Shown: positions 1 through 39,142 of the stretch, piece by piece | Numbering within the stretch: the first letter of the stretch is position 1 | Layout: every line of letters begins with the position of its first letter | Assembly: GCF_000321225.1 (NCBI RefSeq) | Contig: NW_004450323.1 | Span: 4,312,920 to 4,376,919, forward strand | Source of the DNA: Odobenus rosmarus divergens | Lineage: Eukaryota > Chordata > Mammalia > Carnivora > Odobenidae | Length of the DNA stretch: 64,000 bases | Direction of reading: 5' to 3' | Translations under genes and position numbers: made by a program | The notes under the pieces: generated by a model | Seen by the model: the letters and a program-made list of their open reading frames with translations, nothing else | Told to the model about the DNA's origin: nothing | The model's database searches: none

Positions 1-239
1 GATATTGACACTTAAAAAATGGTGCTGGGAGTTACTAAGCCCTACTGACCCCTGTCAGAAGACAGGCACTGCCAGGGTACCCTGCTTCTTTATTTCATTA
101 CTCATATTTTTAGTTAATTGCCAGACAATTGTATACTCTCTACCCCCATTAACTTTAAAATCTCATTTCTTGATGGTAATGGAATTTGTTTTCACTACTC
201 TGCATTGCTAATGCACATTTCTGCTGTTTGAACAATGCT

Positions 240-405
240 TTTTTTTTTTTTTAAAGATTTTATTTATTAGAGCATGAGCGGGGGAGAGGGAGAAGCAGAC
301 TCCTCACTGAGCAGGGAACCCAGTGCGGGCCTCAATTCCAGGACCCCAGGATCATGGCCTGAGTGGAAGGCAGACGCTTAACCGACTGAGCCAACCAGGT
401 GCCCC
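240..405 (-). mobile_element. CAN-SINE (reverse)
   Basis: T-tract and AAAGATTTTATTTATT tail complement, then the body ending ACTGAGCCAACCAGGTGCCCC, the reverse of the tRNA-derived head. Lies in the last NCF2 intron, same direction as the gene. Confidence 0.9.
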
Positions 406-509
406 TGAACAAAGCTTTTGATGGGACTCTTGTTTTGAAGTAGAGAAATAAGATTATGTCAAACTGTGAGTTAGAATTGGTGCTTCTCTCTGTCAGAAGA
501 TCAGCATTA

Positions 510-643
510 CACTGGAAGCCTGTTAGAAATGCAAATTTGAGGCCCCACCCCAGACCTGAATCAGAATCTCTGGTTGCTGGGCCTGTGAATTTTATTTAAC
601 TCTCGAACCGATGCTTGGGCATACTGAAGTTTGAGAAGCACTA
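510..643. mobile_element. MER20-like hAT DNA transposon fossil
   Basis: Contains GTTAGAAATGCAAATT, GGCCCCACCCCAGACCT, AATCAGAATCTCTGG and a terminal AGTTTGAGAAGCACT, the order found in MER20-type non-autonomous hAT elements. Diverged. Confidence 0.65.
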
Positions 644-1155
644 AATTAGAACTCTACTTAAAATACTGTCTCAATTTGTAGTGTGTTTGATTCCTAACAG
701 GATCAGGAAGGTCACCAGAGACACAAAGCAATGTCAAGTAGCTTCTTTTAAGGCAAAATTTATGCACTCCTTCCCTCATCTTCAAAAAGTACATCAGTTC
801 AGAGAACTGTGGTTTATAGGAAAGTATCCTATGGCTTGGTGCAAAGGCAAAATGATTCCAGCCACCTTCCAATTGGCTTACTCTGGGAACGAGAATGCAT
901 GCCTTCCAAAACACAGCTATTTTTAATGATCAAAACGTCAGCTGAGTCTGTCATTTGTTGCTTCCCTGCCCATTGGAGAAACAGATGGAAAGGCTGAGCC
1001 CTCTGTCCTGCTCCCTCCAGCTGAAAGCTAGGAAGGAGATTGAAACCACTGGCTAAAGTTTGGCTTGTAGGTTATTAATGTTTCTCCCTCTCTTCCCTTG
1101 AACTTATTGCTGCTCACATGGAAATTAGTTTCTATGATCCAGGAGTAGTACTTAC

Positions 1156-27624
<26,469 letters not shown>

Positions 27625-28329
27625 TCAGAGTGGGGTCCAACCTCCCTTAAGACAGCTTCTCAGTGTTGCAAAGGCTCAGGAAATGTCCCCACCTTTTGGC
27701 AACTGACGTACAACCCTACCATGTGAGAGAAAAGGAAAGAGACAGAGAGGGCAGGCGGCTGGGGGGGCGGAAGTGTGGGGGGAGGAAGTACATCAGATGC
27801 TGCCTGAGATGGGTCACTTCCCCAAAACGCTTCTGCTCTGTCACCCAGCTGTCCTCTGACATCCACCCCCCCCACCCCCCACCTCCGCGTCGGGGCAGCT
27901 TTTGGTCAGGTCTCTGCCCCCAGGCTCAGGGCAACCTTGGCAGGTGGATGCGCCTTCTTGGGCCTCCGTTTCCACGCCCTCATTAAGTGAGGGTGTTGGA
28001 GGAGAGGCTAGTTCTCTCCAGTCTTACATGAATCCCCTGCTCACTTTCTCATTACCTCATAGACTATCTGGATAGAGTTGGTTTTTTGTTTTTGTTTTTG
28101 TTTTTTTTTTTAATCTGGAGGTAAAATGAGCAATTAACACATTGCTGATACAGGATGGTCTTGGGTGTCCATCTGGAACTGAGATAACTTTTATGAACAC
28201 TTAGGAAGCTCAGAGGCGACCAATGTCCTGCAAATGTCAAAATTAGGAGGCAGATATGATGCCATAGGGCTTGTAGGCCCGAAGATGTGAGAATCCAGAA
28301 GACTCGTGTGTGTCTACACAGATCATCCA

Positions 28330-28620
28330 TCCCCTGTGTTTGGAAGCCCTTCCCACCTTGCTTCTTTGCTTGGCAAACCCCTCCGCATCCTTAAGGCCCA
28401 GGGAAATGTCCCCGCCTCTCTGAAACCTAGCACCACGCTCCAGCCACTAGGGAGACTTTTTCCCTCCTTTGGGCCACCTCTTCCCTAACACTTGGGTTGT
28501 ATTTGTGGCAATTTATTTCTTCATCTGCTCAACTCTTAGATCCCCTGAGAGCCGGGTCCATGTCTTCTCATTCTAGGATCCCCAGAACCAATACTCAATA
28601 AATGGTGAAGGGCTGTCCCA
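28330..28620 (+). repeat. L2 LINE 3' fragment
   Basis: 'ccttaaggcccagggaaatg', 'atcccctgagagccgggtcc' and the ending 'caatactcaataaatggtga' fit L2. Confidence 0.65.
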
Positions 28621-28809
28621 AAAAGAATTTAGAAATCATTGGCAAATGACCCACAGGTGACAGTGATGCTAGAAAGCGATACTGTGACTCCATCCAGTGA
28701 ATGAATAATCAAAACTTGATTAGCATGCTGACTATTCCTAGGAAAACCAAGTGGTTTTGGAGCTAAGCTAGATTTTTATTGAAACTGCTGTTGTTTTTTT
28801 TATTTTATC

Positions 28810-29710
28810 GTCCTAGCTGGCCACACAGAACTCTCCTTGAGCTGACCCCCATGGCTTTTCTAGCCTTATTTTCCAGACCGTCCCTCCACAAAGCCCTGCA
28901 AACTCTATTCCCTGTTCCCCTCCCTTTACGTCTGCATTTCCTGCCTCTTTGCTTTGGCCCAAGCTGCTTCCTCCCCCTGGGCTGCCTTTTTCATGTCTGC
29001 ACCTTCGAACCCACCTTGTACAGCGCGTGCTCCAAGATCACCCCCCTTCAGGAGCCACCGGGAAATCGGGCTCACCTGAAAGCCCCCAAACTGTGATCTC
29101 GCCTTCTTCTCCCGTGGGGCGCTTGGTCACTCTCCCCCAAAGTAGAGTTCTGTGTGTGCAGGTGCATCTTAGCCCCTCAAACAGACCGTACACTTCCAGG
29201 GGGAGGTCCTGGGACTGCCCCATCCTTGTAGACCCAGAACGCCAGCCATGCTGTCATACTCAGCTCTGTCCTCTTCTCCTCCACCCTCTGGTTGCCAAGC
29301 CACTGTCACTCCTCACCCTCCTCATTCCCTCTATCCATTCTGCATCCTGCAGCCAGACTGGGGTTTTAAAACACAAATTGGATCACTCGCCTGTTTTGAA
29401 ACCTTCAAGTGCCTTCCGGTTGCTCTTAGAAGACAAAGCAGACTCCGTCTCACGCTGCAGACAGGACTCCGCAGCCTGCCGCATGCCCTTTCTGTGCCAT
29501 TTTTCCTCCTCCCATCCTCTCCCCCAGCCCCATTTCCTTCCTGGGTTCTCCAATGAGCCAGGCCCGTTCCCTCTGCCTGGAATGTTCTTCCCCCAACCCT
29601 CTGCCTGCTGGTTCTTATTCATCTTTCACTTCCTCTGAATGGCCTTTCTTGACCATGACCTCGCTATGATCACCCTACGATGTCTCACAGCCATCGGTTC
29701 TCTCTGGTCA
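28810..29710 (+). repeat. L2 LINE fragment
   Basis: 'ccaagctgcttcctccccct', 'aaaacacaaattggatcact', 'tccctctgcctggaatgttc' and 'ctttcacttcctctgaatgg' follow L2. The long open frames seen here (up to 229 codons) are therefore repeat-derived. A CAN-SINE-like element interrupts it at about 29.72 kb. Confidence 0.7.
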
Positions 29711-29717
29711 TGGTGTG

Positions 29718-29834
29718 GTTTTTTTTTTGTTTCTTTGTTTTTTAAGTAAGCTCTACACCCAGTGTGGGGTCTGAACTCACGACCCTGAGATCAAGAGTCG
29801 CATGTTCTACCGACCGAGCCAGACAGGTGCCACG
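29718..29834 (-). mobile_element. Short CAN-SINE-type element (reverse)
   Basis: Reverse tRNA-related unit without the GA-rich middle: TTTTAAGTAAGCTCTACACC, GGTCTGAACTCACGACCCTG, then TACCGACCGAGCCAGACAGG. An older short subfamily. Confidence 0.75.
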
Positions 29835-30180
29835 GGTCATGGTGTTTGTCCCAATTTGTAACTGCCTATCATCTGTGAGATTGTTTCTGTGGCCCAATCC
29901 GGAGACAATCATTACTATCATCTTTAATTACAACAGTTATTGATACTGTTAGTGGATGGCCTGCCTTTTCAGCTGCTGTTCATTCCCCTTCTTCCTTCTG
30001 GTAGAACCCCACTTTTGTTCAAGTCTCTGCTCTCCTGAAGCCATGTGCTTCAGGGAAGGTAAGCCCCCAACACTGTCCCAGGGAGTGGTTTAGACACAAG
30101 CCTGAGATACAGTTCTGGTTAATAAGACATTAGGGGAAGTCTATGAAGGGTTTCTGGGAAAGATTTTTTTCCCCTCTCAC

Positions 30181-30225
<45 letters not shown>
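30181..30225. repeat. (TAA)15 microsatellite
   Basis: Fifteen uninterrupted TAA units. Confidence 0.97.
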
Positions 30226-30228
<3 letters not shown>

Positions 30229-30704
30229 GTCACATGGGAAGAACCAGTTGTTGTTTCTCCCCTAGACAGTACTGTGAAGATGTGCCTAGAACAGTGGCAG
30301 CTTTCTTGTGACCATGAGGAAAGCCAGCTGAGATTGTACAAGCCAGAATCTTGAGGAAAAGGAGATGGAGAACTAAAACAAAACAAAACAAACCCTGGAT
30401 CTTCAATGATGTTGGTGAGCTCCTTCTTGTTCGGTGAGGTAATTAATATATTTGTTGTTTAAGTCACTTGAAGGGGGTTTTCTGTTATAGTTTTAAACAT
30501 TCTGACAGAGGGGCACCTGGCTGACAGCCAGGAAGTGGGCAGGGAGACCTCATGTATTATGTATAAACTTCGCCTGGATTTCACAGAGAGCATACAGAAT
30601 ACCCAGCATGGATCCCATTGTCCAGAAATGCTAGTTGAAAGCCTCAGTGTGAAAAGTCTTCCTTCTCCAAGAACACATCATAAGATAGTCCTGTCTAATC
30701 TACC

Positions 30705-31110
30705 ATCATATTAGTTTACTATTGCTGCATAACAAATTTAGTGGCTTGAAATAACACACATTTACTCTCTCACAGTTTTCATGGGTGTAGATTGTGGGCA
30801 TGACTTAGCTGGGTCCTCTGCTCAGGGCCTCACAAAGCTGAGATCAGGGTGTGGGCCAGGCTGCATTCTCATCTGAAGGCTTGACTGGGGAAGGATCTTC
30901 TTCCAAACTCCCTCATGTTACTGGCAGGATTGCAGCTGTAGAACACATGATCCTTGCTTCCTCAAGGCAGAAATGGAGAGAGGGTGTCTACTTCATTGAG
31001 TCTCTGACCACTAGATTATCTTTTAAAGGACCTGTCTGATTAGGTCAGGCCCAACTGAATGCAATTGGCTTTTTCAATCCAGTGTCTTCTCTCCATAGTA
31101 CCCATCCAGC
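30705..31110. repeat. Ancient LTR- or transposon-derived repeat
   Basis: 'ctattgctgcataacaaatt', 'agtggcttgaaataacacac', 'ttagctgggtcctctgctca', 'catctgaaggcttgactggg' form a common mammalian repeat pattern. Family not resolved. Confidence 0.5.
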
Positions 31111-33151
31111 AAATGTGATCTAGCCACAAAGCCAGAGAGATGTGTTTTGTATTTTCCTTGGACAGGCTTAATACTCCAGGGCCTTTCTCTCTAGGAAGGG
31201 ATAATTCATTTTGTGTTTCCTCAGCATATTACCCCCAACTATGCAGATTCCAAGTCAGTGGGTATCCAAGGGAAAATTCCACTCTAAACAAGACAGTTAC
31301 TAATATAGAAGAAGTAGAAATGGACCATGTCATAATACAAACAACGGGGATGTACAGAAGAGTTAGAAACGTACCTTGCATTTAGTGGAGTAGAATTTTT
31401 AAAGATTCTCTTGCTTTCCCTGTAGTGTCCCTAACAACTAAAACAGTGTCTGGACATGTGATAAATATTTGCTGAATGAATAAGTGAGTAAAGAGTAGAC
31501 ACTTATTAGGTTGTGTTCCTCCCCCTGCTTCTCTAGGAACTGTCCCATCTAATCCATAGCAGGAGAGTAGGCCCTGTGGCCACATTTGAACAACATGATT
31601 TCTGGCTGGTTGGATTGTAGTGGGTGTCTGACAAACCGGACCAGTCAGGTGTGGATTGGAATTTAAGACTGAGAGATAGCAGGCTCTTCTCTTTGGGGAG
31701 CTGGACACAGACATGTGAACCTAATAGCTGTGGGTCTCTGATGTTCTGCTATGAGGTCCAGGAAAGCAGAGGAAACCAGTCTGCATAGAAAAAGAATGAA
31801 GCAGATGCCCAGTGAGAATCAGAGACAACAGACAGAGACAGTGAAACCCAGTGACTTTCCAGCCACTGATTCCAGGATTTCCTGAGCCCCCCTCAAATTC
31901 CTGCCTTTAGCCCCTAGGAGACATTGATAGGCCCTTATAATAAATGTCGGTGTTGGCTTAGGTTTGCTCTAGTTAGATTTGTTGTATGTCAAAAAAAGAG
32001 AGACTGGGCAAATAAAAAACAAAAAATAGATGTGCACACATGGCCCAAGACTCTAAAACAATCAATTGTAATGAGAGATGGGAGATGCTCAGAAACAAAC
32101 ATAACCACATAGTAATCAGGGATCCCAGTGATAAGAAAAATGGAGAGGCACTGGGCTCCACTGGGGAACTCTCTCAGAGGCTAGACATGCACAAGTGATG
32201 GAGGACATGGCTCTTGGCCAAAGACAAGTCTAAATGCTGTGCAAAGAGCACAGGAAGCTGAAACCCAGAGTGAGCTGAGGCTGCAAAAAATACTAGCGAC
32301 AACACAAAGAGCTCCTTGGTGTCTGAGGAAGAGCAGGGAGGGTCACTGCTTGGTGCAGATGGCATCACGTTAACAGATATCAAAGAGAAAAAGAACTCCT
32401 CAGCTTCTACTTCGTTCCTGAGTTACACAGAGAACGAAGACCCAGACAAAGGACAGTGAGAAAGCTGATAGCTGCTTTAAATAAATTCCAGTTATCAATT
32501 TCAGATTCACTAAATCCCAGGAACCAAAAGATTTTGCGAATAATGATCCCTAAAACCTTGTCACCAACTGAAACATGGCAAAGACCAGGATAGATGCTAG
32601 AAAGCCAGGATGGATGGGTAAGTGTGGTTCTAGATTTCCAAAAGGTGTGAATTCTAAAAACAACATCAAAGATTTACCAGCTGATCCTTGGAAAGAATTC
32701 TAAAATATAGATTATTAAACAGAGGCACTTAAAAACAAAAAGGGAGCTGGGACCTTTAGGAACTAGCCTGAGCTTATAAAGAAAGTCAGGTGAAAGCAAA
32801 CTCTCCCTTTTTTGAGAAGACTTTCCTAATCAGTGGAAAAGTGCCATAGACAAATATCGGAAACATATTTGGCCAAGGTATTTCTAAGACAAAACAATTT
32901 ACATGATTTATTTGGCTAAATATTATGCCCATAGAGCCTTCTTGAAGTATCAATGACAACTTGTTTCTTTAACCTTTTAATAAAAAACTTGGATCAGATT
33001 CGCAAATGACTCACTTGGAGAGAGAGAGTTAACATGTAAAATAACAGAATCCGGATTAAAATATTGCCTGACTTACACTGATTTACACAAGTTGAAATTT
33101 GATAGGAATAAATGTAAAGATTTACTCCTGAGTTTAAGAACGCAGCTGTCC

Positions 33152-33340
33152 AGGAGTGCCTGGGTAGCTCAGTCGGTTAGGTGACCAACTCTTGATTCCA
33201 GCTCAGGTCATGATCTCAGGGTGGTGGGATCGAGTCCCATGTTCAGCAGGGAATCTGCTTGAGATTCTTTACCTCTCACTCTGCCCCATCCCCCGTGTGC
33301 GCTCTCTCAAATAAATACATAAATCTTTAAAAAAGAAAGA
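33152..33340 (+). mobile_element. CAN-SINE with imperfect target-site duplication
   Basis: TGCCTGGGTAGCTCAGTCGG head, GATCTCAGGGTGGTGGGATC body, aaataaatacataaatcttt tail. The flanks aagaacgcagctgtcca and aagaactcaactgtcca differ at two sites, consistent with an older insertion. Confidence 0.9.
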
Positions 33341-34089
33341 ACTCAACTGTCCAAAGATGGGTAGAAGACCGCACTTAAGAACAATGTCTTGGAAAAAGCC
33401 TAAGCATTTGGGTTGACTTTAAACTCAATATGAGTCAACAAAATCATGTGGTTGCCAAATGAAATTGTAGGCTGCATTAACAGAAGTGCAACCAACTCTT
33501 GTGTCAGATGGTTCTTGACTCAACGACTCACACAGAGACCTGAGTAATCTCTCTGTTGACCATTGTGGGAGATTGGCACCAACTTTCTAACTCAGAACGT
33601 ATTTGCACACATCCTCTTCTATCTTCCATTGTCTGTCATCCAGGTCTCCCATCCTGATCTGGCTGGTGTTCACATCTCTTTCCTCAGAACTCTTGGCTGA
33701 GGTGAGAAGATACTGGAAGGTCCTTATTTCACTCCTTTTTCTCATCCGGTCACAGCTCATCTGCCAAAGCAGACATAGCTCATGCATTCTTCATAAAAGG
33801 ACACAGCCCCTTTTCCTGGGGGCTCAGAATCTTTTCGGGGCTTCAGGGTAGTCAGCAACATGGACTCTGTGAGCAGATAATAAGTCTAAAGAGCCGTTCT
33901 TAATGATAGGCTTCTTCCACTTCCTTCTTATCTCTAGGGTTGGCCTACCTTATCCAGGACTTTCACCTGCTTGACAGTGCACACCCACGCATGTGAGCAC
34001 TGGGGTGCAGAGTTGAACACATACCATCGATGGCTCACAAGATGATTTTAGGCAGCATGTAGATGAACATTTCTATCATAATAACTGTT

Positions 34090-34760
34090 GTATTATTTTA
34101 ATTCATTTAATTTGTTTGGATAAATAATACATTCACATAGTTCAAAATTAACAAATGTGGTGGGAGCGGCTGGGTGGCTGTCAGTTAAGTGTCCAACTCT
34201 TCTCTTGATTTCAGCTCAGGTCATTATCTCAGGGACGTGAGATCAAGCCTCTTGTTGGGCTCCGTGCTCAGCTCAGAGTCTGCTTGTCCCTCTCCCTTCT
34301 GCTCCTCTCTCTCTCAAATAAATAAACAAAACATTTTTTAAAAATTAATAAATGTGGACTATTTTCTTCCCATCATGGCCAAACTCTTCCTACCCAATAA
34401 GAACCATTTGCATTAGTGTGTTGGCATTCTTCTCTCAGAAGAGATTTTAGGCATATGCAAATGTAGACCTCCTCCCCTTTTAGGCACACACCATTTGGTA
34501 TACAATTCTGCACCTTGCTCTTTCTCTTAACACTAGTTCCTTCTCTGGGCATAGAGAGCTTCCTCCTTCTTTGTTTATGGCTATATAGTTTTTCTTCACA
34601 TAACCAGTTTTCTGTTGAGGGACAGGTTGTTTCCAATTATATGCCATCATAACAATGTCACAATGGATGTTCTTGCATATATGTCCTTTCACACTTCTGT
34701 GAACATATTCATAAGATAAACTTATAGAAGTGGAATAGGTGGGAGTGTTTTTTATTTTCA
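34090..34760. repeat. Old L1-like fragment split by a CAN-SINE
   Basis: 'ttcacatagttcaaaattaa', 'ttgtttccaattatatgcca', 'aacaatgtcacaatggatgt' and 'aacttatagaagtggaatag' are typical of an old L1M 3' region. The CAN-SINE at 34161-34340 sits inside it. Confidence 0.5.
34161..34340 (+). mobile_element. CAN-SINE with target-site duplication
   Basis: Diverged head (GCGGCTGGGTGGCTGTCAGT), body and tail. The flanks aaattaacaaatgtgg (34145-34160) and aaattaataaatgtgg (34341-34356) differ at one site. Confidence 0.88.
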
Positions 34761-35004
34761 TGTGTATTCGAAAAAATGTATATTAGCATACCAAACACAA
34801 TTTCAGTTACTGTATTTTATAATGAGGCTAAACATTTTTAAGTGAATTAATGGAAGAAAAATACTAAGTAAATGACAGCATAGATGAATTGAAAATATCA
34901 CTAAAATTTGAAAGTGATATATACACAGGGCCGGAGTTTGAGAAATGCTGATCTAGTATGGAACTTTCATCTTCCCTGCTCGAAGCTCCTAAAATCTCCA
35001 TTTT

Positions 35005-35209
35005 TTTTCTTTTCTTTTTTTTTTTTAAAGATTTTATTTATTTATTAGAGAGAGAGAATGAGAGATAGAGAGCACGAGAGGGAAGAGGGTCAGAGGGAGA
35101 AGCAGACTCCCCGCTGAGCAGGGAGCCCGATGTGGGACTCGATCCCGGGACTCCAGGATCATGACCTGAGCCGAAGGCAGTCGCCTAACCAACTGAGCCA
35201 CCCAGGCGC
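35005..35209 (-). mobile_element. CAN-SINE (reverse) with perfect target-site duplication
   Basis: Young, well-preserved reverse CAN-SINE (GGGACTCGATCCCGGGACTC; GCCACCCAGGCGCC). The perfect 17-bp duplication cctaaaatctccatttt lies at 34988-35004 and 35210-35226. Confidence 0.95.
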
Positions 35210-35264
35210 CCTAAAATCTCCATTTTATGCAGGGTTTGAAGGTGGAGAAAATGTGCAGAAGAAG

Positions 35265-35445
35265 GGAGAGATTTGGAGTCCAGAAACCTGGGTTTGAATG
35301 TTGACTTTCCTCCAGCTGGCTGTGGGTCTTATAGCCTCTTGCAACCTCATAGTTCCCATGTGGGAAAGTAGGAGTAATAATACAGTCGTGTGCTTGGAAC
35401 ATAGAACCTACTTGTTGCATGGTGTTTATTATAATTCAGCTATTT
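35265..35445 (+). repeat. MIR SINE fragment
   Basis: 'aaacctgggtttgaatgttg', 'ctggctgtgggtcttatagc' and 'tgcttggaacatagaaccta' in MIR order. Confidence 0.65.
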
Positions 35446-36049
35446 GGAATGAATTGGGGGAAGTCAGAATCTTGGTTCTGCCTGGCACCTCTCCCTTTCA
35501 ACACTCCTCCTCTAGACCAAAATATATATATATAATGGCAGCCAGGAGTCCCAGGCTTAGAAGGTCCCCATGCTTGGTTTCATTCCCTGCTGCCACCATT
35601 TTGAAATTCTTAGTAATTCTGAACAAGAGGCCACATTTTCATTTTGCAGAGGACTCTGCAAATTCTGTAACCAGTCCTGTATATAATGTCAGGTATGCAT
35701 GGTCTCCTCCCTCTTACTGCTACCCAACAGACCCTATTACTCCTGAAAGCCCACTCCTTGGGTACCACCTATGAGGCTAATTGGGCCACCTGCGCTGTGG
35801 TCTGGGGCCCTTCTGCTGACCCATTCTGTCATAGTCCTACATCTATCACAGACATAGCATCACTCAAGGGGAGAGCCTTTGGGAGCCTTGTTCCAAGTTC
35901 TCCCTGGTTTTCCAGGGAGCCTTAACTAGTTAGAGTCAGGATTTGGAGGTGGCTCAGTGACTTCTGTTCCCACTCATGCCCCTGAGTTTTGTGGAAGCAC
36001 TTACCCACTCAAGGCCTTCTCTTATCCTATGTTTTAACCAAGAAAACAT

Positions 36050-36255
36050 TGTGGGGTCAGAAATCCTGGATTCAAATCCTGGGTCTGTCATGTCCGACCT
36101 CAGCAAACTTTCATAAATCCCTCCAGTTCTCAAGAGCCTCTGCTTCTTCCTCTGCAAAATGGTTATAAGAACAGTGCCTAACTTGCTCGTTTGTCCTGAG
36201 ACTGAAATGGAATGTCATATGAAAGCGCCAAGCAGCGGCTAATATGCAGTGGGTT
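36050..36255 (+). repeat. MIR SINE fragment
   Basis: 'atcctggattcaaatcctgg', 'ttcctctgcaaaatggttat' and 'gaacagtgcctaacttgctc' in MIR order. Confidence 0.7.
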
Positions 36256-37303
36256 CTTTCGGATTTCCAAATTTATGAGAAAAGAATGAAGAGTCTTTGT
36301 TTCCTTCGTGGGGTGCTGATCCTCTGTTCTGGCATTCCCACCCTCCTACTCCAGGCTGACTGGAGCCAAAGTCTCACAGCATGCTGGGCTCCACCTCTTC
36401 AGCCAGACCCTTGGATACTCAATTCCACTTCTGTCCCAGCTCTGAGCAACTAAAAAGTTTAGAGAAACTAAAAAGTTTCTCTCAGCTTCTGATTTGCCTA
36501 CTCCCGGCTCTGTAGCCATTTACCCCTCAGAATTCCTAGCACGTAAAAACTCTGCAGAATGGTTTATTACATTGAGATGCAATTAAAACCATAACATGCA
36601 TGACCCTCTGTCCAGGGTTATTGCTATGGAAGTTCCCTTTGACACAAAACACTGGACTTCCTGCGTTAGAATTTATTGCGATTTTCCATGAAATAGAGTT
36701 CTTCATACTTCCTTCTCTCCCTCTTTGGATTGTCCGCTTACAAGCTGTAAGTGAGGCATCTATTCCTTACGGCCAAGGGTCTTCCAGACCTTCTCTTGCC
36801 CTCTCCTTCCATCCCTATCCATTGGAGCATAGAATCCTGGAAGGAAGATGGGGAAATAAGGTGTTTTGAAGGCTGGAGTAGTGGTTCCTAGCAGAGCAAG
36901 GAAGCGTATTAAGAAGTTACTGCAATGTTTCAGGCAAGAAATAATAATATTGAGGCAGCTGCAGGAAGACAGGAAGGGTGTGAAGCAATGCAAAAGGCGA
37001 TGTGGTCTTGCACGGGGAGATAAGGGAGAGGGAGGCATCAAAGATAAAGGAGCCCCTGGTGTTTCCAGCCGGAGAGGCTGCGAGGCTGCCACAGGAAGTG
37101 GAGGAAATGGGGTGGCAATCTCCTGCACTCCCACGGCTTTATACAAATCACTCTCAAATGACGCTTCTGATCGTATTGTCTCTCCAGAGCCTAAGGCTGA
37201 GATGGGCTGATAATGGCCTTAAGAAAACCAAGACTGAACTTTAGGGAATTCCTAGTTAAGGCAGGTGGAGCTGAGGAAGGTTGGTAAGAAAGTGTTCAGA
37301 GAG

Positions 37304-37493
37304 GGGCACCTGGGTGGCTCAGTCTAAGCATCTGCCTTCGGCTCAGGTCATGATCCCAGAGTCCTGGGATCGAGCCCCACATCAGGCTCTCTGCTTGGCG
37401 GGGAGCCTGCTTCTCCCTCACCCACTACTGATCCCCCAGCTTGTGCTCTCTTTGTCTCTCTGACAAATAAATAAATAAAATCTTCAAAAAAAA
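37304..37493 (+). mobile_element. CAN-SINE with perfect target-site duplication
   Basis: GGGCACCTGGGTGGCTCAGT head, full body, aaataaataaataaaatctt tail. The perfect 15-bp duplication aaagtgttcagagag lies at 37289-37303 and 37494-37508. Confidence 0.95.
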
Positions 37494-38599
37494 AAAGTGT
37501 TCAGAGAGAAGAGAGGAGCAAGGGTGATGCCGACACACACGTCAGAAGATGGAACTCTTCAAGGAGGGAGGTGAGCAGCGTGGGATGCTGCTGAGGGGTG
37601 ACGGAGGCTGGAGGCCAAAGTTGGGGTGTCAGCAGAGCTTGGCAGTGCATGGGGAGGCAGAAGTCAGGTCATGAGGAGCTGAGGAGACAGTGGGAGGTGA
37701 GGGAATAAAGGGGGAGGCACTCTGAAAAGAAAGAAGGGGAGCCCCACCTGTAGTGGGTGTGATGTTCCCAGCCAGTGGGAATGGCACAGGGGGAAGGGAG
37801 AGTGTCCTTGGACTGCAGCCCTCACCCTTTCGCCTCTATGTCTTCCTTCTGGTCTTGAACCCCATGCAGGCTCAGTAGTCTTTCTGAAACCTTGGTCAGT
37901 CTGTAGTAACACCTTTCCACTGATGAAATGCTTTTCTTCTCCTTTCTGCATAAACTCTAGCAGCCTTCTTCCTGAGCAAAACTGAGCGGCTAAATGAGGC
38001 TACCCCTATACTCATTTTCACCAAGTTCACCAAATAAGCCAAAGAAATGGCTGGGTCCCCGAGAAGGGGTCGGCATCAGGTAGCAGGGACTCAGGTCTTC
38101 TCAAGGGTTGCCAAGGGTTGAGATCTGAGGCAAATGGTTTCCAGACATTTTCCACATGCACTTCCCCTCCTCTGGACACAAAGTTTAGATGGCGGACATG
38201 TCTCAAAGGATGCGGAAGGAAGGGAAGTAATGACTACCACAAACCAGTAAAAGGCCTCCCCTAGTAAGTGTACGTAAGTGAGGAGTACAGGGGGTCCACC
38301 CAGGTTTCCACTTTATCTTAGAGAAGGTTAGGGACCAGAGGACTGAAACCAATGACCCACTGGGAGTATAGAGTTCTCAGACTGTCATCAAAAAGTAGCA
38401 GGATGGCCCAGCCCCTCCTCTTACAACCTCCCCGTCCCCGCAGCCCAGCGTTATTGCCTATTTGCCATTGTGGCTCTCCAAAGATGAGCTCAAGTCCATA
38501 CTTGCAAGCTTTACCCTGAGGACCATTATGTATCCAATTGCTGTAGTTGCAGAGGCTGGGGATCCTTGAGGGGATAGGAGGAGGGCAGGCCACTAACTA

Positions 38600-38815
38600 T
38601 AACAACATCCGTTCCTCTCTGCGGAGCTTACTGTGTACCAAGAAAGCTTTAAATACTTGATGTGCATCATTTCATTTACTCCTTACAAACCCCCATTGAT
38701 AGTGAAAGAAGCCGAGTCTTAGCTTAAGTGACATGTTCGAGGTTACAGAGCTCATAAATGATCTGGATTAAACCTAGTGTCTGTCTGACTCCAAAGCCAA
38801 TTCATGCTCTGTAAG
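38600..38815 (-). repeat. MIR SINE (reverse)
   Basis: 'gcttactgtgtaccaagaaa', 'catttcatttactccttaca', 'gttacagagctcataaatga' and 'ctgactccaaagccaattca' follow reverse MIR. Confidence 0.75.
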
Positions 38816-38931
38816 GAAGAGGGCAAGGGAAATTGCCACCTCAGAGGCATGCCACCTATTCTGGTTACACTCTGGCGAATTTTTTTCTTGCCCAGAATCC
38901 AAAGCGTGTTAACGATATTACAGCTATAAGC

Positions 38932-39142
38932 TTTTTTTTTTTTTTTAAGATTTATTTATTTATTTTAGAGAGAGCTCACACCAGTGCACCAGTGGGGGAA
39001 GGGACAGAGGGAGAGAAACTTAAGCAGATTCCCCGCTGAGTGCAGAGCTTGACACAGGCCTCGATCCCGCAACCTAGAGATCATGACCTGAGCCAAAATC
39101 AAGAGTCAGACATTCAGCCAACTGAGGCCACCAGGGTGTCCC
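38932..39142 (-). mobile_element. CAN-SINE (reverse)
   Basis: T-tract, aagatttatttatttatttt, GA-rich region, TCATGACCTGAGCCAAAATC and a diverged GGCCACCAGGGTGTCCC end. Older copy. Confidence 0.88.

Larger units (their letters stand above)
1..1155 (-). other. NCF2: NCF2 last intron (partial): repeats only
   Basis: This stretch is the 5' part of the intron after coding exon 14. I searched both strands for the missing terminal exon (VNEEWLEGEC...) and did not find it. The stretch holds a CAN-SINE and a MER20-like element; the rest is unassigned. Confidence 0.8.

Noticed and set aside
1..1155. Search for the last NCF2 coding exon and stop codon
   Set aside because: No frame here reads the expected SH3-2 C-terminal half; the exon must lie beyond the left edge.
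28949..29638. 229-codon open frame on the plus strand
   Set aside because: It lies in L2-like repeat sequence with low-complexity Leu/Pro/Ser translation, so it is not a gene.
30180..30386. Open frame ending in a long Tyr run
   Set aside because: The tyrosines come from translating the (TAA)15 microsatellite on the opposite strand.
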